From: Alistipes finegoldii DSM 17242
GTDB taxonomy: Bacteria > Bacteroidota > Bacteroidia > Bacteroidales > Rikenellaceae
Reading direction: 5' to 3'
Length of the DNA stretch: 64,000 nt
Assembly (NCBI RefSeq): GCF_000265365.1
Contig: NC_018011.1
Coordinates: 1,364,001-1,428,000 of the forward strand
Position 1 is the stretch's first letter, and every line of letters starts with the position of its first letter. The notes beneath the pieces were generated by a model that saw nothing but the letters and a program-made list of their open reading frames with translations, had not been told where the DNA came from and did no database searches. The position numbers and the translations under genes are program-made. Positions 15,931 to 24,130 of this stretch are shown here, in pieces.

Positions 15931-16941
15931 ATGACAGAAAAGCTGATTCGGAAAGTCTGGATTGCGGTGTCCGCGGCCGCCCTCTGGGGATGCGGGGGCG
16001 CCTCCTCCTATACCGCCGTGGACGGCGTGATGCTCGGCACAACACTGCATATTACGGCCGACGTGCAGGGCGTCTCCCCGCAGGAGCTCTACGCCGCCGT
16101 GATGGAACTCGACCGCGAAGCCAAGGCGTCTATGTCGATCTTCGATCCGGGCTCGCTGCTGAGCCGGCTCAACCGCAACGAGACGGACAGCGTAGACCGC
16201 CATATCGCCTTCAACCTGCATCTGGCCGACAGTATCGGCGCCCTGAGCGGCGGCCGCTACGACGTGACGGTCAAACCGCTGGTCGAAGCGTGGGGGTTTG
16301 CCGGCAGGCAGGCCGAACGGCATCCCGACGTCGATTCGATCCTCGCATTCGTCGGCCGCGAAAAGGTCCGTGTCGAGGAGGGCCGGCTGGTGAAGGCCGA
16401 TCCCCGCGTACAGCTCGACTTCAATTCGATCGCCAAAGGCTACACGGTCGATCTGCTCGCCCGGCTGGTCGAATCGTTCGGCGCCCGCAATTACATCGTC
16501 GACATCGGCGGCGAAGTCCGCTGCAAAGGGGTCAACCGGCAGGGCGGGCCGTGGCGCATCGGCATCGAAACCCCGTTCGACGGCAACATGTCCGACGGCG
16601 AATACGTGCAGAAACGCATCCGCCTGACCGACGGCGGTCTGGCCACTTCGGGCAACTACCGCCGCTTCTACCTCGATGCCGACGGCAACAAGGTGGCCCA
16701 CACCATCGACCCGCGCACGGGGCGCAGCGCCGTGTCGCGTCTGCTCTCCGTGACCGTCGCCGCGCCGACCTGCGCCGAAGCCGACGCGCTGGGGACCATG
16801 TTTCTGGCCATGGGGGCCGACGATGCGCTGAAGGCCGTCAGGACGATGCCGGACGTGAAGGTCTATTTCATCCTCGCCGACGGGGCCGACGGCTACGAAG
16901 AGTATATTTCACCCGCCATGGAGGCGATGATCATGCAATAA
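15931..16941 (+). CDS. apbE: FAD:protein FMN transferase (ApbE lipoprotein)
   Basis: ApbE flavinylates Thr residues in target proteins such as NqrB/NqrC or RnfG/RnfD. The 336-residue protein has a lipoprotein signal (VSAAALWGC, Cys 21). The fold motifs are visible: MLGTTLHI, LDFNSIAKGYTVDLLA, VDIGGEVRCKG, DGGLATSGNYRRFY and HTIDPRTGRSAVS with metal-binding Asp/Thr. It acts on the periplasmic side of the membrane. The lipid kinase gene follows 8 bases after the stop, so they are probably one transcript. Confidence 0.95.
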   Translation: MTEKLIRKVWIAVSAAALWGCGGASSYTAVDGVMLGTTLHITADVQGVSPQELYAAVMELDREAKASMSIFDPGSLLSRLNRNETDSVDRHIAFNLHLADSIGALSGGRYDVTVKPLVEAWGFAGRQAERHPDVDSILAFVGREKVRVEEGRLVKADPRVQLDFNSIAKGYTVDLLARLVESFGARNYIVDIGGEVRCKGVNRQGGPWRIGIETPFDGNMSDGEYVQKRIRLTDGGLATSGNYRRFYLDADGNKVAHTIDPRTGRSAVSRLLSVTVAAPTCAEADALGTMFLAMGADDALKAVRTMPDVKVYFILADGADGYEEYISPAMEAMIMQ

Positions 16942-16949
16942 CGATCCCT

Positions 16950-17816
16950 ATGAAAAGCGCTGTTTTTCTCTACAACACCCAATCCGGGAAATGCAAAATC
17001 GAACGCTGCACCGAAGCCGTCTGCACGGTATTCCGGGCTTACGGCTACGATATCAAACCGCAACTGATCGACTTCGGCACCAATCCCTTCGACGGCAACG
17101 AGCAGATCGACCTGATGGTCGTGGCCGGCGGCGACGGCACGGTCAACTACGTGGTCAACGCCATGAAAAACAAAGGGCTGGACATCCCGCTCGGAGTGAT
17201 TCCCGCCGGTACGGCCAACGACTTCGCGGGTGCGCTAGGCATGTCGCGCCATCCGCTCGAAGCGGCGCGGCAGATCGCCTCCGGCGCGGTGGACCGCGTG
17301 GACTGCGGATGCGTCAACGGACTCTATTTCGTCAATATCTTCAGCTTCGGCATCTTCACGACCACCTCGCAGCGCACGCCCGACCAGCGCAAGCACAAGA
17401 TCGGCAAGCTGGCCTATCTGATCGAGGGCGTCAAGGAGCTGCGCGCAATGCACGCCGTGCCGCTCAAAGTGGTGGCCGACGGACAGGCTTTCGATTTCAA
17501 CTCGCTGATGGTGCTCGTCTTCAACGGCGAGACGGCCGGCGGCTTCCGCCTCGCGCGCCGTTCGTCGGTCAAGGACGGCCTGTTCGACTGCATCATGCTC
17601 GAAAAGAAGAACTTCCTCCGCTCGACGCTGGCCATGGGCCGCTATCTGCTGCGAGGCAATCCGAAGATCGTCCGCCACCTTCAGGTGCGTTCGCTCGACA
17701 TCGTATCGACGGTCAACGAACCGACGGACGTCGACGGTCAGAAAGGGGCCGAATTCCCGCTGCATATCGAGTGCATCGCCGGAGGTCTCCGCATCATGTG
17801 CCCCCGTGGGGAATAG
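16950..17816 (+). CDS. Diacylglycerol/lipid kinase family protein
   Basis: The 288-residue protein belongs to the YegS/DgkB/LCB5 lipid kinase family. The diacylglycerol kinase catalytic motif VVAGGDGTVNYVVNAM is near residue 58, followed by GVIPAGTANDFAGALG and the C-terminal FNGETAGGFRLA and SVKDGLFD segments. The start is ATG 16950, just after apbE. It should phosphorylate a membrane lipid; whether this is diacylglycerol or another alcohol is not shown. Confidence 0.88.
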   Translation: MKSAVFLYNTQSGKCKIERCTEAVCTVFRAYGYDIKPQLIDFGTNPFDGNEQIDLMVVAGGDGTVNYVVNAMKNKGLDIPLGVIPAGTANDFAGALGMSRHPLEAARQIASGAVDRVDCGCVNGLYFVNIFSFGIFTTTSQRTPDQRKHKIGKLAYLIEGVKELRAMHAVPLKVVADGQAFDFNSLMVLVFNGETAGGFRLARRSSVKDGLFDCIMLEKKNFLRSTLAMGRYLLRGNPKIVRHLQVRSLDIVSTVNEPTDVDGQKGAEFPLHIECIAGGLRIMCPRGE

Positions 17817-17888
17817 CGCCGTTTCAGGCGTTTGAAAGGCGTTTCAAGACGGTCGTTTCCGACGCCGACGCCGGTCCGGCTCCGTTAT

Positions 17889-17940
17889 TTTTCGTCCGGC
17901 CTATTGCAATTTCGGACGAAAATTGTTACATTTGTCCGAA
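17889..17940 (+). promoter_or_regulatory. AraC-gene promoter with nested TTCGGAC inverted repeats
   Basis: ATTG (17903-17906), a 20-base spacer and TACATTTG (17927-17934) form a good Bacteroidetes promoter. It is overlaid by two overlapping inverted repeats: TTTTCGTCC (17889-17897) with GGACGAAAA (17914-17922), and TTCGGAC (17911-17917) with GTCCGAA (17934-17940). Both have 16-base spacers, so the half-sites are about two helical turns apart. The layout suggests repression or autoregulation. Confidence 0.55.
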
Positions 17941-17953
17941 AAACCACGACGAT

Positions 17954-18877
17954 ATGGCGGATAGCATCAAAACGACACGCGCGACGCGGGAAGGAGGACG
18001 TGAGAATTTGCGGAAAGTTTCGATCTCACGCATCAAAAAGGAGATGAGCGACGTCTTCTACCTGTCGGACGATCTGGTTATCACCACACTCGACGCGCAG
18101 AACAACACGACGTCCGACTACCCGGCTTCGATCGACGGTTTCTCGGCCATCATCATGATGACGGGCGAAGCCACCGTGTCGATCGACATGCAGAACTACA
18201 ACGTCAAGCCCAACACCATCGTCTTTTTCAATCCGGACAGCATCATCCGCACGGTGAAATGTTCGTCGAACGCCGCGGCTTATTTTCTGGCGTTCTCCAA
18301 ATCGTTCGTCAATGAGATCCAGATCGACCTCTCGACGTCGCTGCCGGTCTACATGCGCTTCGGCAAGGCCCCCGTGCTGGAGGTCACGCCGCAGGACGTG
18401 GACCAGATACGCCAGCTCTTCCAGCTCATCAAAACCATGCTGCGCAGCGACAAGGAGCGTTACCGCCACGAAATCATCCGCACGCTTTTCACCACGGCGT
18501 TCTACATCATCACGGAGATCAACCAGCGCGAGCAGCCCGGCGAGATCAAGCAGGGTCGCTGCGAAGTGCTCTTCGACGAATTCATGTCGCTGCTGCAACA
18601 GTACAACAAACGCGAACGCAACGTCAGCTTCTACGCCAAGCAGCTCAATATCACGCCGAAATATCTCTCGTCCGTGGTCAAGGAGGTGAGCGGCAAAACC
18701 GCCGCGCGCTGGATCGACGAATCGGTGATTCTGGAAGCCAAGGCGCTGCTCAAATACTCCGGCATGAGTATTCAGGAGATCGCCTACCACCTCAACTTTT
18801 CGACCCAGTCGTTCTTCGGCAAATACTTCAAACAGCACACCGGCACCAGCCCCTCGCGCTACAAACGCAAAGGCTGA
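17954..18877 (+). CDS. AraC family transcriptional regulator
   Basis: The 307-residue protein has an N-terminal cupin-like sensing domain (about residues 35-150, with DYPASIDGFSAIIMMTGEAT). A C-terminal AraC/XylS double helix-turn-helix follows (about 205-305), ending in the classic FSTQSFFGKYFKQHTGTSPS then RYKRK. ATG 17954 lies 20 bases after the -7 box. The promoter region carries nested TTCGGAC half-sites that could be its own operator. Target genes are unknown; the neighbours are not an obvious regulon. Confidence 0.9.
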   Translation: MADSIKTTRATREGGRENLRKVSISRIKKEMSDVFYLSDDLVITTLDAQNNTTSDYPASIDGFSAIIMMTGEATVSIDMQNYNVKPNTIVFFNPDSIIRTVKCSSNAAAYFLAFSKSFVNEIQIDLSTSLPVYMRFGKAPVLEVTPQDVDQIRQLFQLIKTMLRSDKERYRHEIIRTLFTTAFYIITEINQREQPGEIKQGRCEVLFDEFMSLLQQYNKRERNVSFYAKQLNITPKYLSSVVKEVSGKTAARWIDESVILEAKALLKYSGMSIQEIAYHLNFSTQSFFGKYFKQHTGTSPSRYKRKG

Positions 18878-18894
18878 GCCGCAGATACGGCACG

Positions 18895-18920
18895 AAACCC
18901 TCTCCCGGAGAGGGTTTTTT
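18895..18920 (+). terminator. Terminator of the AraC gene
   Basis: AAACCCTCTC-CCG-GAGAGGGTTT followed by TTTG, 18 bases after the stop. Confidence 0.85.
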
Positions 18921-19014
18921 GTTGTCTCCATCCGAAAAGTACGGGGATGCAGCCCGGTATTCGTCGATATAACATGAATTTCGAGCGGCCGTTTCTCAGC
19001 TGTTCGACGCTTAT

Positions 19015-19037
19015 TTTGTAAACCATAGCGTAAACCG
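19015..19037. repeat. Direct repeat TTTGTAAACC-N5-GTAAACCG upstream of the recombinase
   Basis: The same 23-base arrangement, with different central five bases, occurs at 20499-20521 and overlaps the recombinase stop codon. Each unit itself contains GTAAACC twice, 12 bases apart. This copy ends 8 bases before the recombinase ATG. It may be a binding site for the recombinase or for a regulator. Confidence 0.7.
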
Positions 19038-19044
19038 GAAAAAC

Positions 19045-20505
19045 ATGAAAATCCCCAAGGCGACCGTCACGGCGGTCCTTTACAAATCGAAGACCCTCGC
19101 CAGCGGCGAACACCCCGTCATGATAAGGGTCTGCTACAACAGCAAACGCCGATACAAAAGCACGGGACTCTCCTGTCCGGCGAAATGGTGGAACGCCGCG
19201 AAGCAGGAGGTGCGCGAACGGCATCCGCTGGCCCCGAACATGAACGCCATCATCGGTTCCGAACTGACGGCGCTGAAAAACAAAGTGCTGGATTTCGAGC
19301 GGCAGGGGGTGCCCTACTCCGTGCAGCGCATATTCGAGGCTTCGGTGCGGAAACCTCCGCCCCGGAAAACCCTGTACGACCTCTTCGAAGAGCGTATCGC
19401 TTATTTCAGGGACACCCTCCAGAAACACAACACGGCCACCGGCTACCAGACGCTGCTCCATATCGTCGAACGGTTCTCTCAGCACCGGACCGTCGAGCTG
19501 TTCGACGTGGACGGCGCATGGCTCGGCGAGTTCGAGGAGTACCTCCATGCGCGTTATGCCGATACGAGCATCAAACGGTTTTTCAGCGCCCTGAAAGCGT
19601 TGATGAACTACGCCTGCCAGAACGGACTGCTGGACGCCAATCCGTTCGACCGCTTCCGTCTGAGCCGCAGGCTCGACGTGCGGACCGCCAAACGGGCGCT
19701 CGCGACCGACGAACTCGACAGCCTGATCCGTTACTACCTCGATACATATTATTATAAGACCCGGAAGAGGCCCGATCCCCGGACGATGAAAAGACGCTGC
19801 TGGCGCGCGCCGAGCTGCGGATGCCGGGGCGAGGAGCGGCAGGCGTCGTACGACGCCGAGCAGTTCGCGCTTTCGATGTTCATCTGCTCCTATATTTTTC
19901 AGGGGCTGGCGCTGGTCGATCTGGCCCGCCTGAAGTGGAAGGACCTCGTATGCGTGGAGATTCCGGACCGGGAGAAGTACGACCGGGATTGTGCGGCCTA
20001 CGGCCCCCGGTATGCCGAAGCGCATAAGGAGACGGTCGCTTTTTATGAAATCAATTTCGTTCGCGCCAAAACCCTGCATCCGATCCGCATTCTGGTCGAA
20101 CAGCGGGTGGCGTGGCCCTATATGAAGCCGTTCGCCCGCACGGCGAAGGGCGGCGCCGGAGACGACTTCGTTTTTCCGATCTACTTCGACGACGACCCCC
20201 AACGCCGGTTCGAACGCATAACCTATGCCAACAACGTGATAAACCAAGGGTTGCAGCGTGCGGCGAAGCGCATCGGCCTGTCGCGGAAAATCACCTTCTA
20301 TTCGGCCCGTCACACCTATGCGTCACGTCTTTATCACGCCGACGTGCCGCTGCCCCTGATCGCCCAGAACATGGGACGCAACCCTGCGGAAATCGAAACC
20401 TACCTCAAAGAGTTCGACACGGACAGAATCATCAGCGCCAACAAGCGGGTCTGGCAAATCCCCGGCCCCGCCTCCAAAGACCCGAAAACCGGTGCCGGTT
20501 TGTAA
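19045..20505 (+). CDS. Tyrosine-type site-specific recombinase
   Basis: The 486-residue protein has the Bacteroidetes layout: an arm-type DNA-binding domain (about 5-60, with SKRRYKSTGLSCPAKWWN), a SAM-like core-binding domain (about 105-220) and a C-terminal catalytic domain. Visible catalytic elements are R422 in YSARHTYAS and the nucleophile Y453 in IETYLKEFD. The box I Arg position holds A289 (QGLALVDLARLKW), as in several Bacteroidetes recombinases. An insertion with Cys residues (CWRAPSCGCRG, about 252) precedes it. The gene lies directly upstream of the right lipoprotein cassette and is flanked by 23-base direct repeats. It is the natural candidate to invert the segment between the 62-bp repeats. 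Confidence 0.9.
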   Translation: MKIPKATVTAVLYKSKTLASGEHPVMIRVCYNSKRRYKSTGLSCPAKWWNAAKQEVRERHPLAPNMNAIIGSELTALKNKVLDFERQGVPYSVQRIFEASVRKPPPRKTLYDLFEERIAYFRDTLQKHNTATGYQTLLHIVERFSQHRTVELFDVDGAWLGEFEEYLHARYADTSIKRFFSALKALMNYACQNGLLDANPFDRFRLSRRLDVRTAKRALATDELDSLIRYYLDTYYYKTRKRPDPRTMKRRCWRAPSCGCRGEERQASYDAEQFALSMFICSYIFQGLALVDLARLKWKDLVCVEIPDREKYDRDCAAYGPRYAEAHKETVAFYEINFVRAKTLHPIRILVEQRVAWPYMKPFARTAKGGAGDDFVFPIYFDDDPQRRFERITYANNVINQGLQRAAKRIGLSRKITFYSARHTYASRLYHADVPLPLIAQNMGRNPAEIETYLKEFDTDRIISANKRVWQIPGPASKDPKTGAGL

Positions 20506-20521
20506 ACCTCCATGTAAACCG
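20499..20521. repeat. Direct repeat TTTGTAAACC-N5-GTAAACCG at the recombinase stop
   Basis: This is the partner of 19015-19037: 18 of 18 bases outside the five-base centre are identical. It includes the recombinase TAA stop (20503-20505). The two copies enclose the recombinase coding sequence almost exactly. Confidence 0.7.
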
Positions 20522-20565
20522 AGTCGTCATGCGAGGTTGTAACATCATAAATATCAATATATAAC

Positions 20566-23500
20566 TTGACGTGTATTTTGTTCTTAACCGGAACAATGTT
20601 AGCCGGTGTCGGTTGTAAAGACTACGACGACGACATCGACAAACTCAACAACCGCCTCGACGAGTTGACCACTGGTAAAATCGCGACTTTGGAGTCGCAG
20701 CTCAGTTCGTTGCAGACATCTGTCGATAACCTGAAGAGTGCCGACGAAGCTCTCGGTAAACGGATCGACGAACTAAAGAGTGATGCAGATGCCAATGCCA
20801 AGGACATCGAGGCTTTGGAGAAGGCACAGGAACAACTCCAGAAGGACATCGAAGCTATCGAAAAAGACCTTTCGGACAATTATGTTACGAAAAGCTATCT
20901 GAACACGACGCTTTCTTCGTATGCGACTACCAAATACGTGGGTGACGCCGTAGCGGCCGTAACGCAGAACCTTGGCAAATTTACGACGGAGAAGGCTATT
21001 CAGGATGCCATCAATGCAGCAAAAGACGCAGCTATAAAGGCTGCCGGCGACGCCTGCAAGGATGCATTCCAGACTTCGTTCGATGCTGCCGTCGCTTCGG
21101 CCAACCTCGTGAACGAGACCAAGCTGACCAAGGCGATCGACGATTACGATGTAAAAATCAAGCAATATCTTGAAGATGCCGTAACGAAAGAGGACGGTTT
21201 CATCAACAAGGCTATTGCTCAGGCTGTAAGTGACGCTGTCGCAGACCTGCAAGCCATGATTTCAGGCCGTCTGACCAGCGTGCTGCTGATTCCCGACCTT
21301 TATGTCGGCGGCATCGAGACCATCGAGTTGAAATCGTTGTCGTATGAAGCTTGGAAAGTCACCTCGACCGCATCGGCCGAGACCGTGGCACAAGGTTCGA
21401 CGACTTCTACGACCGCAGCTTCGGCTACTTCGGTACGCTACAACGTAAGCCCCTCGGTCGTTACGAAAGAGGATGTCAAAGAGCCGAGCTTCGTATTCGA
21501 AAAGGCTGAGGTTCGCACGCGTGCCGCTGTCAGCGAACAACTGCTGAGCGTCGCTTCATGGGATATCGCTGGCGGCGTGCTGACCGTAGACGTGAAGAAG
21601 ACTGCAGGCACCGCTCTTACGCTGGATGCTAACCATGTTTACACGGCTGCTCTGAAAGTACCCCTCGCAGACAAATACCTCGGCGAAGGCGAAGTAGGCA
21701 CTGCTGTATATTCGGATTATGTCGCGCTGACCGAAACGGCCATCGAACCGAAAATCGCAGCTCTGATCGACCTGAACTCTGGTAAAGCGACAGATGGCAA
21801 GTTCGAGTGCGACGAAACTGCAACCCACTATCATTTCTCGGCTAAATACGAGGATGCACAGGCTGCCGATCCTTCGTTCACCGAAGCATACAACAAACCG
21901 ATCGACCTGCTGTCGATGGTTACCGGCTGCTATATCGATAACGACGAAGCCAAGGAAATCACCAAAGAGACACTGAAAGCCGCCGGCCTTGAGTTCCGTT
22001 TCGCACTGCCGACCAAGCCTTATACGGTAGGTGACAACGATACCGACCAGCAGAAATTCGCCAGCGTAGCCAATACGGACGGCGCATGGACGCTGACCTC
22101 GAAACTGCCCGACGGAACGACCAACAACCAAGCAGCCATCGACAAGACGCCGATCGTTCGCGTCGAGCTGGTTGACGTAAACAACAAGAACGCCGTCGTC
22201 GATGTCCGTTATTTCAAGGTGCAGTGGCTGAGGGAGAAGATCGCTCCGGTTGATCTGGAGATTCTCAAGACGTTCAACTACACGCTGACTTGCAACGCTT
22301 TCACCGGTTCGTTCACTTGGGAAGAGATGGTTACCAAGGTGCTCGGCAAGCTCGGTGAGAATGGTCTGTCGCAGGCTGAGTTCATCGCAACCTATGCCGC
22401 ACCCGAAATTACCGCAACCGACCATACCGTGGGTACAGTGGCTCAGGCTGCTGCCGATGGTGTCGAGCTGGTTTACAATTTCGATGCCGCCGCTGCCGAG
22501 TCTGCTGCCGCCTTCACATGGACGCTGTCGCCTGAGCAGATCGGCAATGTGATCGCAGACCTGATCGCCGGCAAGGAAGTGAAGAAGGTTGTCAATGTGA
22601 CGATTCCCGCACAGAACGCATATCAGGGCAAACTCACTTTCTCGTTCGTTGTGAACATTAAGAAGCCGACCCTGCCTTCGATCTACGGTTACGACTCCTC
22701 GTTCTGGCACTCGGATTACACGCTGGCATATGTTTATCCCATCCAGTACAATACGCCCGGTGCATATGCGACCTGCGCATACCGTTATGAACTCGACCGT
22801 CTGTTCTCCGACAGCAAACCTGTCAAAGATATGCTTCCCTGCGGCAAATGGGATATCCAGTTCGCCAAGAAACAGCCTGCTACGGGTTACGCTCCCGCAC
22901 TGACTGGCAACACCGAACCTGCCGGCGAAACCGACAAGACGGGTTACACGCTGAAAAAGGGCGCTTTGGATGCCGTTCAGCTCAACTACAACGGTATGGG
23001 TGACAACTGGTACGCTCCGGAAACCACGAACACGGGCGCCGTAAACGCTGCTGCCGCTGCTGACATCACCGTACAGGTACTCAACAACGAAGCCGGCATC
23101 GGTATCCTGAAACAGCAGGCTACGCTCAAGGTTTGGGCTGCAATCAATCCCTACAACCACATTGAACTGACCGACTTCAATGTCTACTTCGTCGAACCTC
23201 TTAAGATCAACACCGAGCTGACCAATGCATACTTCGTAGACCAGATTATCAGCGGGTCCGAGGTTGACTGTTCGAAAGCCTTCACGATGACCGACTTCAA
23301 GGACTACATCGTGGCTGAGGTGACGACCGGTACGGGCGAGAAGGAGAAATATGCTGCCGAACTCTATGCCTACTATGCAGTGAATGCTCCCGCATGGGAC
23401 CTTGCAAATGCCAAGACCAACCTGAAGAAGGATGCCAACGGCAACTACGTAGTGGATGAAGCGATCACCGCAGAGACTGCCAAGATCAAGGCTGCAGACC

Positions 23501-23676
23501 GTTTCGGTGTGAACTGCATCACTAAGAATGGCTCGAAGCTCGTCTTCAAGAATATCAACGGCGTGAAGGTCGAGAAGACCGTCAAGCTCTTCATTCCGGT
23601 TACCGTCAGCCACAAGTGGGGTACGATGACCGCCAACGTGACGATCGAGCTGCACCCCGAAGAGCCTGCTAACTAA
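20566..23676 (+). CDS. Surface lipoprotein cassette lacking an ATG start (putative silent copy)
   Basis: The open frame runs from TTG 20566 for about 1036 residues and first becomes homologous to the left lipoprotein at 20579. No ATG comes before Met 11 of the signal segment, and no Bacteroidetes promoter is visible in the 60 bases after the recombinase stop. The body has a lipobox-like AGVGC, an acidic KDYDDDID stretch and a long coiled coil (about residues 25-235, heptad-like LESQLSSLQTSVDNLK). A large beta-rich region follows (VSPSVV, VRTRAAV, then repeated Ig-like segments). It may be translated weakly from TTG by read-through from the recombinase gene, or fully after inversion. Base composition is less GC-rich than its neighbours. 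Confidence 0.8.
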   Translation: MTCILFLTGTMLAGVGCKDYDDDIDKLNNRLDELTTGKIATLESQLSSLQTSVDNLKSADEALGKRIDELKSDADANAKDIEALEKAQEQLQKDIEAIEKDLSDNYVTKSYLNTTLSSYATTKYVGDAVAAVTQNLGKFTTEKAIQDAINAAKDAAIKAAGDACKDAFQTSFDAAVASANLVNETKLTKAIDDYDVKIKQYLEDAVTKEDGFINKAIAQAVSDAVADLQAMISGRLTSVLLIPDLYVGGIETIELKSLSYEAWKVTSTASAETVAQGSTTSTTAASATSVRYNVSPSVVTKEDVKEPSFVFEKAEVRTRAAVSEQLLSVASWDIAGGVLTVDVKKTAGTALTLDANHVYTAALKVPLADKYLGEGEVGTAVYSDYVALTETAIEPKIAALIDLNSGKATDGKFECDETATHYHFSAKYEDAQAADPSFTEAYNKPIDLLSMVTGCYIDNDEAKEITKETLKAAGLEFRFALPTKPYTVGDNDTDQQKFASVANTDGAWTLTSKLPDGTTNNQAAIDKTPIVRVELVDVNNKNAVVDVRYFKVQWLREKIAPVDLEILKTFNYTLTCNAFTGSFTWEEMVTKVLGKLGENGLSQAEFIATYAAPEITATDHTVGTVAQAAADGVELVYNFDAAAAESAAAFTWTLSPEQIGNVIADLIAGKEVKKVVNVTIPAQNAYQGKLTFSFVVNIKKPTLPSIYGYDSSFWHSDYTLAYVYPIQYNTPGAYATCAYRYELDRLFSDSKPVKDMLPCGKWDIQFAKKQPATGYAPALTGNTEPAGETDKTGYTLKKGALDAVQLNYNGMGDNWYAPETTNTGAVNAAAAADITVQVLNNEAGIGILKQQATLKVWAAINPYNHIELTDFNVYFVEPLKINTELTNAYFVDQIISGSEVDCSKAFTMTDFKDYIVAEVTTGTGEKEKYAAELYAYYAVNAPAWDLANAKTNLKKDANGNYVVDEAITAETAKIKAADRFGVNCITKNGSKLVFKNINGVKVEKTVKLFIPVTVSHKWGTMTANVTIELHPEEPAN
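20579..20640. repeat. Right arm of the 62-bp perfect inverted repeat (partner 1125-1186)
   Basis: It is identical to the reverse complement of 1125-1186, in the same reading frame. Upstream sequence (recombinase side) and downstream sequence (gene body) are unrelated to the left copy. The internal imperfect core ACCGG-AACA-a-TGTT-ag-CCGGT is at 20587-20607, which suits a tyrosine recombinase crossover. Confidence 0.95.
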
Positions 23677-23815
23677 TCCCCCTTTCCCGCTATTCCGGCG
23701 CCGTCCTTCGGGGCGGTGCCGGGAACGCGGGAAATCAAATCCCCAAAGCAGGAACAGCACATCCCAAAGTTTTTTTGGTTAACAACAACTCCCATTTCAA
23801 GTAACATTCCTGCTT

Positions 23816-23852
23816 GCGGCAGACCGAAGAGGCGCGGTCTGCCGCTTTTTTT
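23816..23852 (+). terminator. Terminator of the lipoprotein cassette
   Basis: GCGGCAGACCG pairs with CGGTCTGCCGC across an 8-base loop and is followed by seven T. It lies 140 bases after the stop at 23676. Confidence 0.9.
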
Positions 23853-24069
23853 ATCCGGAATCTCCGCAATATTCTTCCGTCTCTCCGGCACACTGCGGCC
23901 GCCGGCACGGACTCCGCCGCCGGCCGGGCCGTCTGTCCGGCCAATCGCCGTTTCGAAATCCGCCCCGCAATACGTCTGGGAGGTCCGCAGACGGCGGTTA
24001 TCCGGCTGTCGGCCCCCGTCCGACAACGGCTTCGCGCCCGACGGCATCCGGCGGCGTGCATCTCAAAAA

Positions 24070-24101
24070 TTTGATTTTGAACCGATGTTGTATTATCTTT
24101 G
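24070..24101 (+). promoter_or_regulatory. Promoter of the GH2 gene
   Basis: TTTG (24070-24073), a 20-base spacer and TATCTTTG (24094-24101) match the consensus. The leader is about 25 nt. Confidence 0.65.
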
Positions 24102-24130
24102 CATGCGGACGCATAATAAATTCGGGAACC

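Larger units (their letters stand above)
23677..24130. other. Intergenic region between the lipoprotein cassette and the GH2 gene
   Basis: It holds an imperfect GC-rich hairpin (about 23694-23722), the strong terminator at 23816-23852, a GC-rich stretch without a supported gene (23853-24060) and the GH2 promoter (24070-24101). Confidence 0.6.

Noticed and set aside
23784..23800. 17-base match (AACAACTCCCATTTCAA), inverted, to 1507-1523 at the XRE gene start
   Set aside because: Flanking sequences do not match and its position is not symmetrical with the 62-bp repeat; it may be a relic of a rearrangement but is too short to build on.
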